From Struthio camelus (Eukaryota > Chordata > Aves > Struthioniformes > Struthionidae): a stretch of DNA of 64,000 nucleotides. Position numbers and translations under genes: made by a program. Positions within the stretch are counted from its first letter, which is position 1. Each line of letters begins with the position of its first letter. The DNA lies in contig NC_090956.1 of the NCBI RefSeq assembly GCF_040807025.1, positions 5,010,517-5,074,516 of the forward strand. Reading direction: 5' to 3'. The notes under the pieces are model-generated. The model searched no databases. It was not told where the DNA came from and saw only the letters and a list, made by a program, of their open reading frames with translations. Below, piece after piece: positions 1 through 12,800 of this stretch.

Positions 1-3000
1 CACAGACAGATGCGAGGCTGCCCATTTCAGTGGAACTGCAGCTGCCCGTCTCGTGGTTTTGACTCATTATTTCGAATTTTGGTGGAGGGCTCACTGGAGA
101 ATATTCTTGCCAAGAGATTCACATTTCCTGGTGCTTTGCCGTGATCTGGAATCAGAGAAGAAGCAGCGATAGGAGGGCATGATCCCTGTCTCTAGAGATC
201 ACGTACCTTAAGGAACCTGCCCAGACTGTAGGTTACAACAGGTGCCTGCAACACAGCTACAGCCTCGCAACCGTCTCCCAGCGGCATCTCAGCCGCTCGC
301 AGCCAGCAAGCTGGCACACTGCTGACTTGTTTCGCACTACGTCACACCAACCCCAAGCTCTCCGAGCCCACTCCACCAGCCTGACGCAGGAAACGCTTCA
401 TTGACAAGACCACCAAGACAACAAAACCACCCCAGGCCAGAAGGAGAGCTGCAAAGTAACCGTTGTCAGCCTCAGACTACTTTGGAGGCCTCTGATGCAT
501 CCCTGAAGGGCAGAGCAGTTTTCGAGTCTCAGTGGCTGATGAGACCTGGGACTAGCTCCAGTATGGGAGCTGCTGCTTTACAGATAACCTCTTCTTGATC
601 TTTAGTTTGTGAATAGGTGGAGATGGGAAAAATGGCAGAGAATTAGAGACCTAATGATGAACTGCACATGCACGAGAAGAGACCCTAAATACAGTCAACA
701 CCCACCTGAAAGCTCTTGACCAGCATTTATTGGCAAACAACTGAAAGCTGGTTTGCCCTGTCTTTATTTTTTGCGCCTTTGTACACAGTCATCTTCCTCC
801 CTTCCCCTGGTGCCCAGTATCTGCATTCTGGTGACTTCCTCTGGAGCCACAAGCTCTTCCCTAGGCTGATCATATTTAGCGTTAAGCGGCGGCCCTTAAA
901 CAGCAAACTGTGGCTGCTGCTGTTTGGCTCGATGTCATTAAACAGTCACTTCTCCCCTGCAAAGAGAGCCGTTTCCATTTCTAAATGGCAATCTGTATTT
1001 ATGCATTGGGCAGGCCAGGAGCGCAGGGGCAGTCAGACCTTCCCCTGCATCAGCAGGTCTGGAGGACTCCATCCATCCAGGACTTTGGGGACGGGAAGAG
1101 TTGTCAGCGCGACCACCTTGGCTGGAAGCTGCTGCCACATACTAAATCTGCCAGCAAATAGTCTGTCTCAGATCCTTAGTTCGCTCCAGGCAAGAGGAGG
1201 AGGAAAAACGTCACCAGCAGCTGAATGAACAGTTTAGAATCGCTCATCTGAGCTAACATCGCCAATTCTGCCTGAAGCGCACGAACACACACCAGCAGCG
1301 CCAGCCGGGCAGCATTCCCCACCAGAGCTAGATCCACGAGAGGAGACGCCTGCACCTTTACAAGGTCTCTCTACGAAGTCAGGAAGAGAAACAAGGAGGG
1401 TCCCATCATTGCATGCTCTTCCACCGTTAGTAGCAGCAGAAAGACTTCTCCCACCCTCACCAGAACATTCATGATGGCTTTGCAGAGGAAAGCATTCATA
1501 CAAGATAAAAAGAAGGGGCAAAAACAGGAGGCGCCTCGTCACCCATCCACACCAGCTCACTCCATGGGCTTGAAGGCGAGAAGCAAAGAGTTTATAAAGA
1601 GAACAAAGCTACATGGGGTGCATGTTTGAAAAACACTACTGCAGATGAAACCCATAAAAGAATAAAGAAAGTTTAGATATCTAAACTCACCTGAGGAACA
1701 AGCAGAAAGATGCACCAGTGTGAGTACCCCCAGAAAAGATCTAAGGAAGAACAAGGAGAAAAATTATACTTTTAGAGAAAGCGTGCCAGAAGAAACTCAC
1801 GTGGTCCTCTCCTGGTCTCTGCAAAACCCATGCTGACAGTGTCTTTCAAGAGCTGCTACGTCGCATAGCTACGACTAAGGTTTATTACTACTAGCATTTT
1901 AGTTTGGGCCACAGAGAGTACAAGACACACGTAGTGTCACCCTTACGCTATCTGGCCCCGTCTTCAAGCAGCAAACAAAAGGAGGAAGACGCAAAATACT
2001 TATCACAACACAGGTTTAATTTCTTATGCAATTATAAAATTACAAACAGCAATGGGCTAGCAGTGAGAGCCAGACTCTTGGTGATGCGGAATGTTGGGGG
2101 GTTTTTTTCCCTCCACCTAACAACACAGATACTGAACAGCGTAACGGAGCACTGCAGGGTGCAGTTGCTTCCAGAGGAGGAAGCAAATGTGAAAGCAAAT
2201 AGATCCAAGCAAAGGGCTGAGCTGATGTCCCACCGAACCCCAGAGCTACAGATTTGGAAACAACTCGCTGCTCTTCGAGATGAATCGGACGCATGCAAAG
2301 GCGGCACAGGGAAAGTCAGCGTAGAGATTACTGCAGCCGCATGGTCACAGAGCTGAGACATTGGTAGCAAGCACAACAACTATTTGCAAGCCAGAATAAA
2401 AATGCCTTGTCCATTATTGTCAAGGCAGTGTAAGACAGGATTTGCCAATTTAAAGTGTGTTAAAACAGAGGCATGTTACAGTTAGGAAAAATGGGAATTT
2501 GCTGAATTCCTTTGGTTGCGCAACTGGAATCTGGAAGGATTTATTTACACTCAAAGAGCCACGCTTTCTTCGCTGCAAGCCTTTCATGGTGAGGCACAGA
2601 CTCCAGAAAAACAAGGGCCTGCTCTGTGCACACAGCGATGACACTCTGCATTGCTCTCAGATGTTAACAGGTTAAATCAAGGCGATTGTTAGCCAGGACA
2701 GCTGGAGCAAAGAATAAAACTTCCCAAATCTCTGCCGTGACTAATCCCCATCAGTGCTTTGCAGAGCAACAGGAGTCTTTGTCCAAAGAGCAGCAGACTG
2801 TCTGTGCATACAAGCGGCATCGTGAATAGCTCAGGCGACCTATGAGGAAAGAAATTCTACAGTCCCTACTACAATGTTGCTTTGGTGCTAATACCTCGAT
2901 TAGAGCCAAGAAAGCACAGCATGAGATCCAGCAGAAGTGTTTTACCAATGAGCTTCTCAGGGCTCCGGGTAACCTATTTGCAGAGCTGGTAGTTCATTCT

Positions 3001-3087
3001 TCCCTTTCCCTATCAGGCAGAGGTCAGTCACAAGTTTCCTTTGCAAACTGCAGACACTTGTCACTGCATTTAGATCCTTCTCCAGTA

Positions 3088-3093
3088 TTTATT
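3088..3093 (-). terminator. Candidate WIPI2 polyadenylation signal (distal)
   Basis: AATAAA on the minus strand, about 3.6 kb beyond the stop codon. The downstream minus strand has a modest GU-containing stretch. It is a second candidate end of the WIPI2 mRNA. Confidence 0.3.
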
Positions 3094-3660
3094 TGCATCA
3101 AGGCAGAATTCACAAGCTTTCCCCCCTCCCTTCCGTAGAAGCACAAGCCTAAGAAACTCACGCACGTAGGACCTGGATCACCTAGGTACATGCACACGCC
3201 TGGCTTCAGAGGGAGCACTCACACAAGCGTCTTGCTGAGCAGGGCCTCAGAGGAAACAGCTTTTACTAACCTCTTCACGCTTTTAACTTCCTCCTCCTCC
3301 GCCAGGCCAGTCATTTAACTGTTAGATTTGTATCTATAACTGTGTTTTGGAAATAGTGGCACAAGAAGACTCCAGAGTGCACAGAAGCTTTCTACTTCCG
3401 AACTTGAAAGATGAAGTAGGTTAAACTGACTGATGTGGAGACACAGTATGTACACTTGCTACCTATTTACACTTCAAGAGGAACACGCCTTCCCTGCGAT
3501 ACGCACAGGGAACAGATCCCACTAGAAACTACAACCTGAGTTCAGAAATCCAAGTTTATAAAGTTCCCCCCTCCCCAGCTTTGGTTGTTTCCATTGTCCG
3601 GGTCTGCCCCCCAGGCTCTACTGGATGGAAACGCTACTGAGAAGTGCGGTCAGTATCCAG

Positions 3661-3683
3661 GGAGAGAGAAAGAGAGAGAGAGA
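3661..3683 (+). repeat. (GA)n simple repeat
   Basis: Short purine dinucleotide tract with one interruption, in WIPI2 3' UTR or flanking DNA. Confidence 0.85.
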
Positions 3684-5237
3684 CGCTTTCCGAGGAAGAA
3701 CACTGTCCTTCTGAGGAAGGTCAGTCTAAAATGAGAGGGGCTGTAGAGCTGTTCCCATATCGTATGACTCAAAGCCTAGGGCCACAGCACAAGGCTGCAG
3801 CCTCCTTGGCTTATCCTGGGGAAGGCAAGGCTGTTAGACCATCAGAATAAAAATTCATTTAGACACCATTTGACCCACAGAGCCTAACAATTCGGTCATT
3901 ACTCCAAACTCAGATGAGGATGCTGCTGCAAACGACACCTCTGCTATGTTTAAAGAAGGGGGGCAGCAAGCCTTTGTGTCACTGGGATGAAACCTCATCC
4001 TTAAAGGCTTCCGACTTTGGTAGCACACTGCAACAGGGCAAATATTGAGGGCCTAACGTGAGCCTAAGGCCATAAGGGGCAGGGTTATTAGCCATATTTT
4101 ATCTGAGAAAGTTCATATCCTCATGCAGTGAAACTTGGACACCACAGTTTGCCGTCACCACTTTACCCTGTCAGCGGGGACCGGAAAACCACCTGCTCTG
4201 CCCTATTAGGTAATTACTGGTTACTAAGCCCAGAACATTGCTACTTTTGCTAAGATTCTCTTCTCAGTTACAACAGATAAGCTAGACACTCTTATCGGCT
4301 TCCAGTCTCCAGCTAGAGTGAACCAAGCAGGGCGCAGTGATTCATCAGGCACTACATGCAACAGCAGAAGGGGACTACAGCATATGGAAGACATTGGAAT
4401 CTCCAAAACACATTTGCAAGATAAGCAGGCGCAAGAGTTAAAATGGGGTTAGAATTAGCATGATAAATGCTCTCAGTTTTTAAGCAGTAAAAGTTAGTAA
4501 GTTCATTACAGGGCAGTCAGTATCTTGCTAGCTATCACGGCCTTCGTTATAACTGAAGAGTTCCAAAACTTGGATGTTCAGCAGACCCGCGTTGCTTATG
4601 AGGGTTTGCTGCTAACTCTGCCGAGTTTACGCCAAGCCTCCAAGTACGTTACCAGGAACGTTACCAGCTTTAGTCTGGAACGGGCAGACATCTGACAGCT
4701 CCCAGGTGGTTCAGTTTGCCAGCAAAGCTCAGTGAGCTTGTATTTTTTTCAAGACTTACATTTTACTCTGCAGTTGTCAGCCAGAGCTTGAAGTTGAGAG
4801 ATTAAATGATATTTCAGCGTAGTTCAGTGGTTTACTCTGAACGTACTGGGTTCTGAAGAAGATGCCACAAGTCAAGACAGCCAAGACAGTCAAGGGTCTT
4901 CAGTGACTAAACAAGCCTGATCTCTTCCCTCCCATGTGCGTGCATGTAAGAACATCTTCCCTGTACGCTAACAGCGGCTGACTGACAACCAACAGCTCTC
5001 TTTGGCATAGGCTCCCAACCCCTTCTGCTTTTTCAGAGGGGGAGGACCAGCAGCCCACCACGGGCTTTGGGGACACAGTGCCGCCATCTTCTATTTCTTG
5101 ACAGAAGACACGTAACAGTACCAAATTCTGAAAGCACATCACTGTCTTGTTGTGATAGGAAGTTTACACATAGTCAGAGTACTCAGTTAAGTCCAGGTTC
5201 TGTCTTCCTTTCAAAATCTGTAATCTCCTTTTCTGCT

Positions 5238-5243
5238 TTTATT
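5238..5243 (-). terminator. Candidate WIPI2 polyadenylation signal (proximal)
   Basis: AATAAA on the minus strand, which would give a 3' UTR of about 1.5 kb. No clear GU-rich element follows, so use of this site is uncertain. Confidence 0.3.
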
Positions 5244-5549
5244 TTCATCTCTTTGTAAAGAGTCACTAGAGGGAAAAGGAAGCAACCCACATTGCTGCAC
5301 AAAAGGCAAAATGGGCTCATTTTGACAAAGGAAAACAACGCTCACCCAAGTGCTTTGCGAATCGTTTACTCACTGTTACCCAAAACTTAAGAGAAGGCAC
5401 ATTACAACCCTAAAAATAGACTGCAGCACTGCTCAGCCTTGAGCAGGCCTAGCCAGGGTCAGGGCAGTTAAGGATTCATTCCAAAGCTGCCACAAAGATA
5501 ACCAGTCATTGGAGAACATCATAAAAGGTACTCCGATGAAAGATGAAGT

Positions 5550-5566
5550 AAAAAAAAAAAAAAAAA
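5550..5566 (+). repeat. Poly(A) tract, 17 bp
   Basis: Uninterrupted A run on plus (U run in a WIPI2-sense transcript). No SINE body or target-site duplication is visible beside it. Confidence 0.9.
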
Positions 5567-6408
5567 GTGAGTATGGTTATCCGACAGAAGAGAACCCAGA
5601 AGAAAACTAAGCTTCCAAAATCATTTATAGTTACATCAACATTTGGAGAAAAAAAGTCCTGAATCTTCACTATTAGAGCACTACACTCAGCTCCAGGCTC
5701 GAGAGAAGCTAGAAGTGAAAGGAGACTTATGCCTTCCAGTCAAAAACCCTAAGGCTGCTTAAAGAGCAGGGCTGACATACTCTGAAGGGACTTCAGTCCA
5801 GACTGACAGAAAGGATACTGTCCTTGCTTTGGATAACATTAAAGTAATATATAAAAAGAGATTATTGCTACTCCGACATGGACATAAAACAACCTACAGG
5901 AGAGAAAGCGCATGCCACATCATCTTTAAAAATACTGACCAGCGTACCAGCTACTATGAACTACAGACACTTAAGTACTGAAGGTATACAGACAAGAAAA
6001 TCTCTAGCAATTCCTCCTTCATTCTAGCCTTCCTCCTGCAGTGACTTTTTTTCTTCCTTGCACAGGCACTTTCTGTATTCTATACCCTTGTGCAAGGAAA
6101 GACTTCCAGTTTTCCATCCCAGCAAACAGAACACTCCCACGAATACACAACATTCAGAAGGAATTTTAATTAACAAAATGGTCCAGGAAAGGGGAGGGAA
6201 AACCCCCAAAACAGGCCATTGCATTTGAAAGGTTGCATGTCAGTCACTAGGTATGCCTGCAAGCCCATGCACAGGAAACCATTTGGACCTTTGTCAGTGC
6301 AGAAATAGTCTCAGCTTCCAGAACCACTTCTCTGCTCCTTCCTTATATAAGCTAAATATTATATACATATATAAAAAAAATACAAACTTGAGTCTGTTAT
6401 AAAGTGGC

Positions 6409-6436
6409 TTCTCTCTTTCTCTCTCTCTCCCTCTCC
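6409..6436 (+). repeat. (CT)n simple repeat
   Basis: CT-rich microsatellite about 300 bp below the WIPI2 stop codon, so it is probably within the 3' UTR as a GA tract in the mRNA sense. Confidence 0.85.
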
Positions 6437-6734
6437 TATGCTTGCTTGGCACATGAATGCATGCAAAGCTAGCAGGCTCTGAGGGCTGAACAAATAGCAG
6501 GTTTTGGCAACAAAAAAACACAGCTAAAATAGATAAGCAAGATTAAAAGCCACTGAATTGAAAATCATATATTTTTCCAATGGTTTAGAACTACAGCTAC
6601 GACTTTTAAAAGGTAAAGAGTCTGTCATCCTCTCTCCCAACTCATGTCAAAGTTCATAGCAGCATAACACGAGATTCCTCAAGAAACATCAAGCCAGTGT
6701 TCTCTGCTTCAGGAGTGAGTTCACAGGTCAAAGT

Positions 6735-6847
6735 TCAGTCCGTCCGAAGGATCATGGGGGGATGTTCACCGTCTTCATCCAATCTAAGCGCGCTGGCTTC
6801 ATCTTCCAGGCAAGCTCCGCCCACAGCACCCAGGTCATCTGTATAGG
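6735..6847 (-). CDS. WIPI2: WIPI2 coding exon 12 with stop codon
   Basis: 113 nt, residues 400-436 ([20 protein letters not shown]...MILRTD), then TGA at 6737-6735. The acid-rich tail matches vertebrate WIPI2. The acceptor is CTCTGCAG. Confidence 0.96.
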
Positions 6848-9800
6848 CTGCAGAGAAAAGAGTAAGCAGTTGAGGGATCAGCAGCACAAACTGAAGCCTG
6901 GATCCAAGAAAGTGACCGATTCAAGCTGAAGTATCAGACATTACTTGAAACAGCTTCATTGCCATCCTGTTTGCCTTCATCCTGAACCATGCCTCTCCAA
7001 GCCAAGAGCAGTTTCTGACCAAACTTCAACCACGTGTGCAGAATGTACGCTCTTTTTCTGCTCTTCCACCCATGAACTACAGCAGCTGCTACTGCATCAG
7101 TGACGCTGCATGGGCAGACTATAACTCCTCTGCAATTGGAGCCGTGACTGGAATGCCATACAGATATGGTAACTCCCTATGCACAGGCTCCGGTCACTTG
7201 AGGAACTCCAGCATTAACCAAATTCTCACCCTCTCAATTTAACAAAGCAGCAAATCATGGTAAAAGGTCACCATTTCCAGAGAGGAACTGTGGGAGCACT
7301 TACCACAGCCTTAGTAAAATAAGGGCTGTAGTTGAGATGCTTTGCCCGAGGTCTAGGTACAGAACTCTCATATGAAGCAATTATGTTAGGCATCTCGAAA
7401 AACATTTGGCAAATACTGCAAACGTTACAGCCCTATTACAAGATGACTGATCCATCCAGATGGAGCAACTGCACATCACGGACGCTTTCCCTACTGCTCA
7501 TCAATGCTTGACATCACATCGATGCTTATGAAAAGCTCAGCGTTGAAAGAGAAGAGCTCAAGCAGCCATCTAGAATGAAACAACACGCAGAGGCGTTCTC
7601 TGCCCCATTTCCAGCCTTCTCCTTACCATGCCTTGTGGGTGAGGAAGGCACATATGTACCTTTAGTCACAGCAGCGCTGTACGTCTGTGCTACCAACGGC
7701 CGGTCGTGGGATGCAGACTCCAGAATTTCGTTGGCTGGCTCCATACTGCCATCAAGCCTACCAAGCAGAGAGAGGTTAGCTGGACAGGTGCTCTACCTGG
7801 GCACAGTACCGCTTTAGCTGACAGCTACCCAAGAACATCTCATTAGACATGCAAAAATAATGCATGTACACATGTTACATGAGAAACTTTGTCCCTTCAG
7901 GAAGGCCAGGCATCTTTTGCCCATCCCCTGTGCTACGTATCACTTGTGTACGGACAGAAGTATCACACCCTTCTAGAGGGCTGTCAGTAAGGCATCTTTC
8001 TGACTATATTTCATATTTAACACTGCAGACACGTCAACCATGCATTTACCTCTGGCATGGTATCAGGATCTAAATCCTAGTAGCTGATGCTAGGGAAAAA
8101 AAAAATGACTCAAAACTGACTGCATGTTAAAAAAGAAAAACACCCACGCACAAACAAAAAACCCCACCAAAACTCCCAGCAATATTACAGATTGTCTCTT
8201 AAGCTCTGTCCACAACAGAAGTGGCTGCTTCCCATATACTGGGGAACCCTCCTAGTGAAGGTATTAGAGCATTTCAGAGATTAAGAACTTGATAAAAGCT
8301 TCACCCTAAATAGACATCACTTCATCCACAAGTGGAAGCACAGCTCAAGCTTTGAAGCGTTCACATAGAAGTTTTCCAAAAGATCCATTCTTGATCAATA
8401 TTACACAGTTGACAGAAGCTGCAGACCTGAATCATCAGCACAAGTTATTGGCTTTAATTCTACGATTGATTATAAAAAACGCAATCCAACCATGTTACCC
8501 TATACGTTCCCTCCAGACCTTAGAAATGTAACAAAGCCTTGTTACGCTTCCCTGAACCGTTCTACGGTACTGCCACAAAATACATCATTTGGCTGGCCTT
8601 ATGCAAGCAAGGGAATTTAATAAAGATACCTGTAGAGAGAGAATATAGGTAACTCCATAGGTTAGATTCCCCTCTGTAAAATCAAAATAACGCCTGTTTC
8701 TTATCTCTGTAAACACTTCATTTATTGATGAAGTGGATGGTGTCTCAGACGTTTCAAATTCTTGTTAAAGTAACTCAATTTGAACTGCCAAGTGAAATAG
8801 GAGCATACAGCTAACAACGATTGACTCTTCACTGCAATCAGACAGTGTTAAGTTTCTGCTGGTAGAGCGGTGCTTAGTGTAGTAGATACTAGGAAGAAAG
8901 ACACAGGGGGATTCTGAAGTTACTCATTCGTGTCACAGGTCTGGAAAAAAATTAGTCTAAAGAAACGAGCTGTTCTAGGTTAGACTTTGGCAGCAAGGAA
9001 ATAAATTTAAGAACAAGTAGGACTTTGTAAAGAAATAAAACGCAGCTCACGTGAACTTACTTGTGCTGCTTCATTAGTGTGCACTCTCCTCCTTCTTGGG
9101 GGTCTAAGTTGTACATGTAGAGATACCCATCAGCAGCTCCCACCAATAAACGAGGGATCTTCTGAATTCTAGAAGGGTTTGTGGGAGGGCAATAGAAATG
9201 AAGAACGTAAGTTTCACAGCAGCAAAGAGCTTCCCTCCTCCCTCTGTGATTTTAAGCCGTTATTTTCCACATTCTCACTTCTAGATAAGGAATATTATTA
9301 ATGACTACGCAGATAGAGCGCCTAGGAAAGAACTGTGTGCCAAGGAGTAAGGCATAACCACTCTGCGGGGCTAATGGGATGCCATGGGAATCCACTCACA
9401 CATAACACAGTAAAATAAATTCTGAAGTTACTATTCTGTTACTAGCTTTGTGTAACTCTGCAAACCAATACTGTAACATGAAGCATTCACTTATTTCAGA
9501 AATGTTACAAGGCTTAATTATTGCTTAAATAGTGCCTTGAGATCAGAGAAGAGAAAATACAAACACAAAGTCAATTTAGCATAAAGTTAGAGAAATCCCA
9601 CAAAAGTAAGTTCACTACTGCTCATCTTATTGCTTTGGTAGCTGTGCCAAACAAGCCCTGCCTTTGGTGAACACAGAACAAAGACTACGTTTAGACATCA
9701 CAATTAACTTTAAACGAATGCTATCGCTTTCGCTGTTACTTTAGAGACAAGAGTAATATGAAATTGCTTTCAAAGACTTCTTTAACAGAGAGTTAGTAGA

Positions 9801-12800
9801 TTCTGCAATTTACCAACATAAAATACAAGATTACTCTGCATAAAGGAAGTGCCGTAAGCCCATGGGTGTGTTCTCAGAACGCTTCTTTCAAAATTAAGAC
9901 ATCATCTTCAAACAACACTTAGAAACAGCCTATTGAACATTCAGAAAAATACGCTTCTCCCTAGACTGAGATTAGCTCTCACACGCAGTTTAAGAGCCGA
10001 AAGAGGCCTTGACATAATAACAGATGAACCAACGCTCTGCATATTACCCACTTTGCAGAGGTACGTTCTACGTCAGCGTTTCCCTAGCTCAACACTGGCA
10101 GCCCAGCAGGTGGCGAATGCAGTTTCGATTTCTTTACTCACGTAGCAAGCGCACAGATGTTTTTGTGTCCACAGAACGGCAGGCGGACCGTAGCAAAGGC
10201 TCTACCCTGGTTGAACATTTCTGTGACTTGAGAGGGCAGATAGCTCGTTGAGGCCATGAGCACTTTTCCAAAGTAACCTGTCCAGGTTGTAGGCTCTTCC
10301 TGAGGTCTACAATGCAGAAAGAGGCAGGGGGGAAGAGAAGAGACGAAGGCTCTGATTTTGGCTTCTCGTTATAGAGACAGAGGTGTAAGCACTTTGAAAC
10401 CTCTATTTCTGAAGAGGTTAAGCAGTTATTTTGTTTCTCTTCAGAAATGTGAGAAGTCTGATACACTCTATTTATGCAAGGGCACATGTGTGTCTTGCAA
10501 TACCCTCAGCCTGGTGAGGAAGAACGTTTATTGTAAACTGATACTTCTGTTTATAAAACTCCATTTCATAAGGTTTATAACATATGAGTAGGATCCATTG
10601 GGAAGTACTACACCTCATCAACAAGTTTTTATTCATCTGTTGATCACTAACCAAATTACTGTCTCCAATACCTTCCAGGGAAGTTATAAATAAGACTATC
10701 TCCTCAAATCCTAAATAGGAGCATTTAACAATCTGTTGCCTTTGAAATCTCTATGGGCAGCTGGAAGATATTGCTGAGGCATATCAATGCACGAGGAGGC
10801 AAAACAAAGACTGAAAACATTTAACTGCCTCTCACATTCCTCTGCCAAGGACATCTGATTTCCCTTTGGTAGAAATACTTTTTCTATTAACTAGCACAGT
10901 GTGCAGCTCAGCAGCAGCTGATTCATAATTGACTTGCTATGCCCTTAACTTTAAAGACGTGTTCAAAAGGAGTCCGCCCGTACTTTGGAGAACACATCCC
11001 GTCAAGTATAATCAATTTAAAAGCCTTTCTTGAATGATCTAAAGCACCTTTGAAACCTACTTTTCTTTCACAGTCTCAAGTTTGAAGATATGCACTGTCT
11101 CTGTGTTACTGGATGCAGACAGAAACATGCCATCCATGCTGAAAGCCAACGAACAGATGCTCACACATCTGGGGAAAAAGAAAAAAAACTCCATAGTGAG
11201 GCATTAGTATTGACATTTGAATGCTGCATCAAGAAGAAAGGTGCTGTTAAGTGTCTCATGAGAATGAATGCAAATGGGAATATTAGCTCTCCATGTGGGT
11301 AGGCAGGAGTCTCTCTGTACGTTCACCACTAAAGAGTTCCATAACGTTCACATAAGCTGCAATGTGAGAGCTGGGAAGAACTCTAGCGGCATGGCAGAAT
11401 CACCTGCTTCCCCGCCTCTCCCCACCCCCCCCACAGAGTTTGCAGGTCACTCAATTCAGCCAAAGCATCTAAAGAATCCGTATAATTAAGCAGCTTTCTC
11501 AATCGCCACTGCTTCGCAAATAAGAACATTTCTACAGTAAGCATTCCCAGTCATCGATACCTTCTTAAGGCACCTCAAAAGCAAAATCCCCATTAATGAC
11601 TTTCAACTCCGACATATATTAGATATGGGAATCAATTAGTAACAGTCTGACCTCAGACTTACCTCTGCATAGAGTCCAGAAGAGCTACATAGTTACTACT
11701 ACCATAAGCTACAGAATCACATCACAGTGACTGCCAACGATCACAGTGCTAGCAAGATTTAGAAGAGACTGAAAACATCAGCTGTACTGCTTCTGCTTCA
11801 CACCTCCCTTTTGTTATGGGACTGGAATCTATCCCAAATGAACCCCTAGTGATCTTAAGAAAAGCAGCACAATGGTCTCAAGAGAAGTTGCACTATGGAA
11901 ACCAAACACACGAATCAGTTATTTTGAAATAGCTATTCAGAAAACACAGCAGCCATACGCAAAGCCATAAGAATACTATATATCTTACAAAAGGTGACCC
12001 ATGTTAAGCAAGTGCCCTCACCAATACATTTTTAAAAGGCAAGAGCAAGTACAATTCTGAATGGATTGATTTGTAGGACAGACAAGTCTGAGGGAGGGAA
12101 ATTGGAAGACATTCAATCTGAAAATGTTATAAGCATGCAGGTAGCGGCAGAAGAAGATGGAAGATAACAAAAAAAAAAATCAAGATACCAACTCAACTGT
12201 AGCACATACTGGAGAGCTACTGCAAGGAATGAGCTTCAGCTAACCAGTTATTTGAACTTTACCTCTTCACTCCTCTTCGGAATTCAAAGAGTTTCTGTCC
12301 CTCTGGAATGGAAAATACTCTGATCACTGTCCCCTGTAAAGGGAAAAAAAAAAAAAAGAATAAAGGAAAAAAAGAAAACAACTGTTTTTCATTTCGAGTA
12401 CCTTCATTGTGCATTAGCTCTGGTGAACAGAGTGGATTCACAAGCAATAACCCCTTTTGCTATAAACGTACCATAGCCGATGCACATCACACACTAACAC
12501 AAAATATTTATGGAACTTATTCCTAGGACGTAATTGAAAAGCAGAGAAATAAGGAGAGAGCTACTAATGTAAGCAGCAGCTAGGCATTGAGCACAGTCCC
12601 TTCTTTTATCATGTTTAATCACAAAAATGACCACACTACCCACTAGTACAATCACCTGGACATATTTCTACCTTTGTCAGGTGAAAGCATGTTACATCTC
12701 TGGATTTTAAGTGCGTTATCCAAACAGAAGAGGCCTCTCATTTTCCAGTTTATACAGTTCAGAGACAATAACTCATCATCATGTGCCAAAGAAAGGAAAG

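Larger units (their letters stand above)
1..6734 (-). other. WIPI2 3' UTR and downstream sequence, boundary unknown
   Basis: Only short chance ORFs occur here and none resembles a known protein. The first part below 6734 must be WIPI2 3' UTR. Minus-strand AATAAA signals (TTTATT on plus) are at 5238-5243, 3088-3093, 2540-2545, 1881-1886, 763-768 and 726-731. I cannot tell which is used. Simple repeats occur at 3661-3683 (GA), 5550-5566 (A) and 6409-6436 (CT). In human gene order SLC29A4 follows WIPI2, but none of its exons is recognisable here. Confidence 0.6.
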